IMG/VR virus record: IMGVR_UViG_3300045993_000681
Span: 1 to 20,679 of that record
Strand: one strand, 5' to 3'
From: a virus
Length of the DNA: 20,679 nucleotides
The translations under genes were made by a program, and so were the position numbers. Below, piece after piece: positions 15,930 through 20,679 of this stretch (the stretch's first letter is position 1; each line of letters opens with the position of its first letter). The notes below the pieces were generated by a model. The model did not search any database and had not been told where the DNA came from. It saw only the letters and a program-made list of their open reading frames with translations.

Positions 15930-16001
15930 GTCTGAGGCCTACCGCATTCCGCAAACGAACCGCAAATCAGGCCCCGCATCATTGGCAAACGCCCGTATTT
16001 G
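15930..16001 (-). other. 72-base gap before the portal gene
   Basis: Non-coding. On the plus strand GCAAA appears three times (15951, 15962 and 15984 onward) with an inverted TTTGC at 15998-16002, giving a possible short stem GCAAA...TTTGC directly after the upstream stop. No promoter is convincing. Confidence 0.4.
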
Positions 16002-16241
16002 CTAGCGCGTCGTGTTGCAGGTGGCCACCGCGCAGCCGTGCAGGCATCCGGCGGGGCTGTGCTCCGTGACCAGCGAGTGGCCGCAGGCGCAGACGTCGTC
16101 GTCGGTCGGCATGAGGGCGGGTGGTTCCGGGGGTGGAGCGAATGCGCTCGGGTGCATCTCGACGCGGACGCCGTGCATCTGCACGACCTGCACGCGGCGG
16201 CGGGTCATGAACTCCACGATCTGCTCCAGCTCTACGTCCAT
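16002..16241 (-). CDS. Small Cys/His-rich (probably zinc-binding) protein, 79 aa
   Basis: ATG 16241-16239 overlaps the end of the large terminase gene by ten bases and has a near-perfect AGGAGGAG site at 4-6 bases. The frame continues upstream, but that sequence is out-of-phase shadow of the terminase gene. The 79 residues start MDVELEQIVEFMTRRRVQVV; the C-terminal third is CACGHSLVTEHSPAGCLHGC followed by AVATC. C51, C53, H55, C66, H68, C70 and C75 could bind a metal. The arrangement 'C-x-C-G-H ... H ... G-x-C ... C' resembles short zinc-binding phage and actinobacterial proteins. A packaging accessory or regulatory role is possible because of its position between terminase and portal. Function unknown. 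Confidence 0.75.
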   Translation of the reverse strand: MDVELEQIVEFMTRRRVQVVQMHGVRVEMHPSAFAPPPEPPALMPTDDDVCACGHSLVTEHSPAGCLHGCAVATCNTTR

Positions 16242-17647
16242 CGCTCCTCCTGCTGCCGCTCGAATCGCTCCTCGGCCTCTCGCTCCATGCGGTCCTCCTC
16301 CTCGCGCTGCCACTCCGGCGAGCCAGCGGCAGGCATCGGCTTGATCGCCTGCGACAGGTAGCCGTAGCAGTACCGCCAGGCGTACAGCGCCGAGTCCGAG
16401 CAGTGGTTCGGGCAGCTCGGGTGCTCCTCGCGCTTCTCGCTCTTCGGGTCCCAGATGAGCCCCTGCCACTCCTCGACGAGCTGCGCGCAGGCGGGCGAGA
16501 CCTGCACGTTGCCCATGATCAGTTCGGCGTTCATCAGCTCGATGAAGTCGCTCTTCCCGGTCTTGTCCGCGGCGTGCAGCGGAAGGCCATGCCGGCGCTT
16601 CATCTCCTCGACGGCCTGCTTGTTCGCGTTGTCCACGACCAGGCGGTCGAACTCGTACCGCTCCGAGAGCGCTCGGATGCGCTTCGCCGTCGCGGTGATG
16701 TCGAGGCCTGCCTCCTTCGCGCTCTCGAGCAGGAACAGGCGGCGGTCATGGTCGTGGTAGGCCGCGACCGTCCAGGCCGTGGCGTCCGTGTAGCCGAGGT
16801 CGACGCCCAGCACGTAGTGCCAGGCGCCGCGCGGGTGGCGCGGCAGCTCGCCCGCGAAGTCGTTGCGCCCCGCGGCGTAGCGGTACACGAGCTTGTCGGA
16901 CTCGATGACCCACTCGCCGAGGTACATCTGGCGAAACCAGGGTGTCTCCACGACGGCCGGGTTCGACGCGGTGAGCTGGGCGATCTGCTTCGCCCACTGG
17001 TCGCACATCCGCTCGGTCTGCCCCTCGGGAGTGGCCGTGTTCCTCGTCGTGTCCCATCGGTGCAGCGACCAGTCCTTGCGCCGGCCGTTCGAGACGTCGA
17101 AGAAAAGGCCCTTGATCTTGTTCGACGGCGTCCCGGACATGGCGATCTGCCCGCCGAGGTCCGCCACCGCCGGGCCGAGCGTCGCGTACACAAGCTGCTC
17201 GAGGTCCGTCCCCCAGTCCTGCGCCTCGTCGATGGCGACGGCCCTGTACTTTTGGCCGAGCGCCTTCCGGGCCTCGTTGTCGTTCGAGTCCATGCCGAGC
17301 AGGCGCACGCTCCCGCCGCCGGGGAGGGTCATCTCCAGCCGCGTCTCGTTGAACGTCGCCCCGAGCCGGAACTTGCGGTCGATGGCCTTGAGCACGTCGG
17401 TCCAGAACGCCCCCCGCACGCTCTCGCGGGTGAGCCCCAGCACCAGGTGCTTGCCGCCCTTCTCCTCCGCCGAGCTGACGTGGTCCAGGCCAACGCTGTA
17501 GCTCTTCGCCGCCCGCCGGGTGCAGAACGCAGCCTTGAGCGGAGCCTGGTCGTCGACGAACGCCTGCTGCTCCGGGAAGTCGCCGCGGACAGGCAGGCCA
17601 CTCCCTGCGGGCCTCCATCCCTCGAGCACGGCGAGGAGGTCTGTCAC
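16232..17647 (-). CDS. terL: Terminase large subunit (packaging ATPase-nuclease)
   Basis: I place the start at GTG 17647-17645, which overlaps the upstream TGA as GTGA; GTG 17677 would add ten residues and a 34-base overlap. From 17647 the protein has 471 residues. The ATPase domain has a variant Walker A, CTRRAAKS (42-49), a Walker B AVAIDEAQDW (D140, E141) and a coupling motif SGTPS (171-175). The nuclease domain has GVDLGYTDAT (D283), VVDNANKQ (D339) and HCSDSALYAW (D418), the expected acidic triad of the RNase H-like fold. The enzyme drives DNA into the head through the portal and cuts the concatemer. The C-terminus is a charged helix rich in Glu and Arg. It is complete and looks functional. 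Confidence 0.95.
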   Translation of the reverse strand: MTDLLAVLEGWRPAGSGLPVRGDFPEQQAFVDDQAPLKAAFCTRRAAKSYSVGLDHVSSAEEKGGKHLVLGLTRESVRGAFWTDVLKAIDRKFRLGATFNETRLEMTLPGGGSVRLLGMDSNDNEARKALGQKYRAVAIDEAQDWGTDLEQLVYATLGPAVADLGGQIAMSGTPSNKIKGLFFDVSNGRRKDWSLHRWDTTRNTATPEGQTERMCDQWAKQIAQLTASNPAVVETPWFRQMYLGEWVIESDKLVYRYAAGRNDFAGELPRHPRGAWHYVLGVDLGYTDATAWTVAAYHDHDRRLFLLESAKEAGLDITATAKRIRALSERYEFDRLVVDNANKQAVEEMKRRHGLPLHAADKTGKSDFIELMNAELIMGNVQVSPACAQLVEEWQGLIWDPKSEKREEHPSCPNHCSDSALYAWRYCYGYLSQAIKPMPAAGSPEWQREEEDRMEREAEERFERQQEERWT

Positions 17648-17991
17648 GTCAGCGCGCAATAGATCACGTTCGGCCACGGGACGAGGACCGGCGGCCCGCC
17701 GATGCGCAGCACGCGCAGGCCGTGAGGCGTGACGTGCATCATGGTCAGGTCGTCGGCGATGATGCTGCTCAGGACCTTGCCGGCCACGGTGGGGGCTTGA
17801 GAGAACTTCGCAAAGGTCACCATTTCGACCCCTGCGGCCCGTTCTGGCGATTCCTCGACCTCGACGTGGGCCACGATGGCCTCCGCGACCAGGAGCGCGC
17901 CTTGTGGCTCCGGCGGGCCATCCTGGGGCATCTCCCGCGGCTGCTCCCCTGCATCCCTCGGCGCGTGCTTGCGCCAGCCTCTAGGCGGCAT
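17644..17991 (-). CDS. Hypothetical protein between the terminase genes, 115 aa
   Basis: ATG 17991-17989 overlaps the small terminase stop by 11 bases and has GAGGAG at six bases, so translation is well supported. The N-terminal third is Pro/Glu/Arg-rich and looks disordered. The C-terminal half, from MVTFAKFSQAPTVAGKV on, has a compact beta pattern ending in LRVLRIGGPPVLVPWPNVIY. The 'G-L-R-V ... VPW-x-NV' ending recalls small phage proteins that I have seen near terminase genes, but I cannot name a function. It could assist the terminase. Its 4-base GTGA overlap with the large terminase suggests coupled translation. Confidence 0.75.
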   Translation of the reverse strand: MPPRGWRKHAPRDAGEQPREMPQDGPPEPQGALLVAEAIVAHVEVEESPERAAGVEMVTFAKFSQAPTVAGKVLSSIIADDLTMMHVTPHGLRVLRIGGPPVLVPWPNVIYCALT

Positions 17992-18340
17992 CAGTGCTCC
18001 TCATCGCCTTGCGGCGGGTGATTTCGGCGGCGACGTGCTGGGCGTGGACGCGGAGCTGCTCATCGGTCAGGTGCTGCCACATCGCCCCGCCGAGGACGTC
18101 AAGGGCTGCGCGGCGCTGGCCGTCGAGGGTCTTCGGCTCCAGGGCGCCGATGACTGCGCGTCCCAGCGTGCGGATCGCCACGTCGTGGGGGCGCGCCAGA
18201 AAGTCGGCGAGCGTCTCGGCCGGGGGAATGGGTTGATTCTTTGATTTCGGCTCTATCGCGCGCGCGATGCCGGCCGGAGCCTCGGGGGGCCTCGGTTTCT
18301 TGGGCCTGCCAGCGCCTGGTCTTGCTCCGCCCCGCGGCAT
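17981..18340 (-). CDS. terS: Probable terminase small subunit
   Basis: A 119-residue protein starting at ATG 18340-18338, with GGGAG seven bases ahead. It begins MPRGGARPGAGRPKKPRPPE; this 'GG.RPGAGRPKK' basic opening is a frequent N-terminus of phage small terminases. Later come helical segments (AVIGALEPKTLDGQRRAALD and HLTDEQLRVHAQHVAAEITR). The small subunit would recognise the packaging site and hand DNA to the large subunit. Support is the opening motif plus location just upstream of terL with one gene between. I see no clear helix-turn-helix by eye, so an unrelated DNA-binding protein is possible. Confidence 0.72.
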   Translation of the reverse strand: MPRGGARPGAGRPKKPRPPEAPAGIARAIEPKSKNQPIPPAETLADFLARPHDVAIRTLGRAVIGALEPKTLDGQRRAALDVLGGAMWQHLTDEQLRVHAQHVAAEITRRKAMRSTDAA

Positions 18341-18387
18341 CAGCAGGCTCCCGATGTCGTCGGATCCAGCGGGACGGCTTCGCTCAT
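18340..18387 (-). CDS. Possible 15-codon leader ORF coupled to the small terminase
   Basis: ATG 18387-18385 opens MSEAVPLDPTTSGAC, and the TGA (18342-18340) overlaps the small terminase ATG as TGATG. AGGGGGGT lies about four bases upstream, a fair ribosome binding site. One of the 12-mer repeats falls in it. It could set the translation rate of the terminase; it may also be chance. Confidence 0.35.
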   Translation of the reverse strand: MSEAVPLDPTTSGAC

Positions 18388-18492
18388 TTCGACCCCCCTG
18401 AACTCTTGCCGTCCCTTGGGGCCATAGTAATTACTATGGACCCCCAAACGGGACGGCTTCGGTATCCCGTCCGGGACGGCTTCGGGACGGCT
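18371..18492. repeat. Repeated 12-mer GGGACGGCTTCG between replication and packaging genes
   Basis: On the plus strand the 12-mer is at 18371-18382, 18450-18461 and 18473-18484, with a partial copy (GGGACGGCT) at 18484-18492. A fourth full copy lies at 19510-19521 inside the primase-helicase linker. They could be iterons, regulator sites or mobile short repeats. Confidence 0.75.
18422..18439. promoter_or_regulatory. 18-bp perfect palindrome, candidate operator
   Basis: CCATAGTAATTACTATGG is identical on both strands and unusually AT-rich for this genome. Flanking TTGGGG and CCCCCAA extend the symmetry with one extra base, so a long hairpin is also possible. No T-run follows it. A dimeric repressor or activator site controlling the packaging/head genes is a reasonable guess. 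Confidence 0.6.
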
Positions 18493-18514
18493 GGGACAGA
18501 TAAGATAAAGCCAC

Positions 18515-20566
18515 TCATTCGGAACGCTCCCCGCCGCGACCGGCGGTGAAGGGGACCCGGGTGAGTCGGCGGCGGACGAGCTCCTTGATTTTGCCCTGTT
18601 CGATGAGTCGGTTGACTGCTGAGCGGATGTCGGAAGGGCGCTTTCCGAGCTTGTCCTGCAGCGCCTCCCGGGTGATCGGCTCGCCTGGTGCCTCTGGGAT
18701 GGCGAAGAGCACGACTTGCAGCAGAGCGGCCACGCGCTGTTCGGCGGGTGACGGCCCTCTGGTGGTGGGGCTCTCTTCCATCTCGACGTAGGCCTCAGGC
18801 CCGGTCATCTTGATGCGGGCGAGGCGTGGTGCGACCTTGTTGTCCTCGTCGCGCTGCTTGGTGATGTGGATCGTGAAGCTCACCACCCCAGTGAGCTGCT
18901 CTTCCTCTGCCACGTAGGCCAGCGCGATGACCGTGTCGAGGCCGCCGGCCAGCGCGCTCGACCCTCTTCCGTCCGCCAGCGTCGGCACCTCGCCGGGCTT
19001 CCACTTCGACTTCCCGGTGTGATGGATGCTGTAGACGGCGGCCTTCGTCGCCTCCCGGATGATGTCCAGACTGGCGACGAGCTGGCCGACCTCCTTGGCG
19101 TCGTTCTCCTCCATCCCCGTCGTGACCCTGGCCAGCGAGTCGATGATGACCAGGTCGTAGCCTGCGAGCTCGTCGCACAGGTCCGCCACGTGGCTCCCGC
19201 TCATGAGGCTGATGCGGGGCTTGAAGGACCAGTCGATCGTCTTGCAGGCACCGGGACCTCCAGCCGCAGCTACTGCCCTGCTGATGCGGCTCTGGAAGCC
19301 CCTCTTGCCACCCTCCTCCTCGATGATGGCCACCCGCTTCCCCGCCGCCGCGACCTGCACGGAGAAGTGGAAAGCGAGCAGCGTCTTGCCGATGTTGGGA
19401 GGCGCCACGATCGCCCCGATGCTGCCGGTCTCGATCCACGGGGCGATGAGCCACTCGGTCGGCGGGATTTGCTCCGCCAGCAGCACCGAGATTGGCTGCA
19501 GCTTCAACAGGGACGGCTTCGGGACGGGTACTTCCTGAGTCTCTTCGCCATCATCCGATCCAGGCTCCCGCGTTGCGGCCGACCCTTGGGACGGGTCGCT
19601 GGTGCGCGCCTCTTGGCTTCCCGTTGCAGCCGACCGCGTCCGGTCGCTGGTGCGTTCCGCGTCGAGGAGGTAGCCCCACGGCAGGCTAGACTTGCCCGCG
19701 GCAGAAGCGACCTTGTGGATCAGCTCCTTCTCCGACCACTCCGGCTGGCAGCGGTGGTTGAAGTCGCCCGCGAGCAGCTCGAGCGCCTCTCCCTCCGATA
19801 ACCGGAACCCACGAACCATGGCCTGCGCTGCTGCCCAGAGAGCGTCATGGCCACCGCTCCCCGAGATTGAAGGTTCCATCCTGGCAAGGTAGGCGGCTGC
19901 TCGAGCGTGAGCCTTGTCCGGCTTGGCTGCGGGCCTCACTTCGCGCCAGGACGGCTCGCGCTCATCGGGCGGTGGCAACTTCGAGCAGACGAGCTCGAGC
20001 AGCCAGGCCGGCGCCTCGGCGAGCGGGATGCTGCCCGGCTCGTGGGTCCATCGGTAGGCGCCCCTCGAGTTCAGACTCGGAGCGGCGACGACGTACCCAC
20101 CGTCGCCGCGCACATCGAGGCCCGGGCCGAGGCGCCTGGTGCTGTTCGGCACCGGATAGCCTGGGTGGACGAAGAGCAGATGGCGGCCCCCACTGCCGGT
20201 CTTCGCCTCGACCGTCTCGGGCAGGCGGCCGTTCGCCGCCTCGAGCTCGTTGAGGGTCAGCTCGCCGCCCTTGAGCGTGTCGATGTCGAGCGCCCAGATG
20301 CCGCTTTGGGCCCCAGTGACCAGGCCGATGTTTGCGGACGGCCAGGAGCGCCACCAGCCGGCGATGATGGCCGCGTCGGTCGTGGCGTTCTTGAGGCCGT
20401 TCTTCGTGCGGGGGTGCTTCCCGATCGAGTTCTCGCTGTTCTCGTGCGCGTCGCCGCACGAGCAGCCGCCCTCTGTCGGCGAGTGGAGCGGGACGACGGC
20501 CATCCCTAACGCGGCGTACCGGCGGGCTGCGGCGATCGGGCTCACGTTGTCGGGGGCCGTCATCAC
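18515..20566 (-). CDS. Bifunctional primase-polymerase / RecA-like helicase
   Basis: The start is GTG 20566 or ATG 20563; both overlap the previous stop, and GAGGAGG lies seven bases before the GTG. Numbered from the GTG, 683 residues. Residues 10-195 are a bifunctional DNA primase/polymerase domain: a GGCSCGDAHE...GKHP segment (33-52), ALDIDT (D94, D96), SGGRHLLF (H129) and DVRGDGGYVVAAP (151-163). Residues 215-300 resemble a primase C-terminal helical region. A low-complexity linker (about 303-350) follows. Residues 365-600 are a RepA/AAA_25-like ATPase: VAPPNIGKT (Walker A, K394), YDLVIIDSLAR (Walker B, D476) and SIHHTGKSKW (515-516 His). The last 75 residues look like a winged helix. It would prime and unwind phage DNA. 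The gene has no DNA polymerase next to it in this window. Confidence 0.92.
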   Translation of the reverse strand: MMTAPDNVSPIAAARRYAALGMAVVPLHSPTEGGCSCGDAHENSENSIGKHPRTKNGLKNATTDAAIIAGWWRSWPSANIGLVTGAQSGIWALDIDTLKGGELTLNELEAANGRLPETVEAKTGSGGRHLLFVHPGYPVPNSTRRLGPGLDVRGDGGYVVAAPSLNSRGAYRWTHEPGSIPLAEAPAWLLELVCSKLPPPDEREPSWREVRPAAKPDKAHARAAAYLARMEPSISGSGGHDALWAAAQAMVRGFRLSEGEALELLAGDFNHRCQPEWSEKELIHKVASAAGKSSLPWGYLLDAERTSDRTRSAATGSQEARTSDPSQGSAATREPGSDDGEETQEVPVPKPSLLKLQPISVLLAEQIPPTEWLIAPWIETGSIGAIVAPPNIGKTLLAFHFSVQVAAAGKRVAIIEEEGGKRGFQSRISRAVAAAGGPGACKTIDWSFKPRISLMSGSHVADLCDELAGYDLVIIDSLARVTTGMEENDAKEVGQLVASLDIIREATKAAVYSIHHTGKSKWKPGEVPTLADGRGSSALAGGLDTVIALAYVAEEEQLTGVVSFTIHITKQRDEDNKVAPRLARIKMTGPEAYVEMEESPTTRGPSPAEQRVAALLQVVLFAIPEAPGEPITREALQDKLGKRPSDIRSAVNRLIEQGKIKELVRRRLTRVPFTAGRGGERSE

Positions 20567-20679
20567 CTCCCGCCCTCCTCATCGAGGAAGTGGACCCGGG
20601 CCTCGAGCCGCGGCTCGACTCGGTCGATGAACCTCCTGACCCTGAGCTCGCGCACCTGGCGGTCGTTCACGATGCAGCC
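20563..20679 (-). CDS. C-terminal end of an unidentified gene
   Basis: The last 38 codons of a frame that enters from the right edge end at TGA 20565-20563, which overlaps the next start (GTGATG). The residues, ending RVEPRLEARVHFLDEEGGR, are rich in Arg and Glu and probably helical. Nothing more can be said; even the true start is outside the window, or could be the GTG at 20670 (35 residues). Confidence 0.55.
   Translation of the reverse strand, partial: GCIVNDRQVRELRVRRFIDRVEPRLEARVHFLDEEGGR

Noticed and set aside
14343-15935. Plus-strand frame of 530 codons over the portal gene
   Set aside because: Arg/Val/Leu/Asp-rich shadow; the minus strand carries recognisable portal segments.
18422-18447. 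Palindrome as an intrinsic terminator
   Set aside because: No U-run follows the stem on either strand, so an operator or structural site is more plausible.
18493-18512. AT-rich TTTATCTTATCT (minus strand) as a -10 promoter box
   Set aside because: Only a partial match to the consensus, and no -35-like hexamer at a proper distance could be found.

Overview
The window looks like a contiguous piece of a GC-rich, tailed double-stranded DNA bacteriophage genome (or a prophage segment). Every gene I can support is on the minus strand, so transcription runs from right (about 20679) to left (1). The organisation is typical of phages: tight packing, stop/start overlaps of the TGATG, GTGA and ATGA kind, and intergenic gaps that never exceed about 175 bases. 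No tRNA, rRNA, CRISPR array, insertion sequence, integrase, lysis gene or bacterial housekeeping gene was recognised. The host cannot be named from this sequence; the high GC only suggests a GC-rich bacterium. Much of the upper-strand coding potential is antisense shadow, as expected at this GC content.

Layout in the direction of transcription. (1) 20679-18515, replication: the end of an unidentified gene, then a large fused primase-polymerase / RecA-like helicase. (2) 18514-18341, a regulatory-looking gap with an 18-bp perfect palindrome and repeated 12-mers, plus a possible 15-codon leader ORF that ends on the next start codon. (3) 18340-16002, packaging: probable small terminase, an unknown 115-residue protein, large terminase and a small cysteine/histidine-rich protein. 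(4) 15929-11746, head: portal, scaffold, a repeat-bearing gap with a GC-rich hairpin, and the major capsid protein. (5) 11721-7720, a run of short beta-rich virion proteins: one 155-residue protein, two tandem paralogues, a head-tail adaptor, and four more small structural genes. One of these seems to start at a non-canonical ATC codon. (6) 7717-1, tail and ejection: a signal-anchored protein made of nine 22-residue Gly/Ala/Pro repeats, a 1007-residue tail nozzle-like protein, a small protein with a possible degenerate acetyltransferase fold, a Gln-rich 818-residue internal virion protein, and the first 370 codons of a glycine-zipper ejection-type protein that runs off the left end.

No tail sheath, tail tube or classical tape-measure gene is present. 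Portal, scaffold and capsid followed by an adaptor, a nozzle-like beta-propeller candidate and hydrophobic internal proteins point to a short-tailed (podovirus-like) virion. That is inference from gene order and visible motifs, not a database match. Translational coupling appears to be the dominant mode of expression. The two sizeable gaps, before the terminase genes and before the capsid gene, are the best candidates for regulatory control. I did not find a clearly new defence or mobile system. The least explained items are the 22-residue repeat protein, the ATC start, and the repeat/palindrome clusters in the two gaps.
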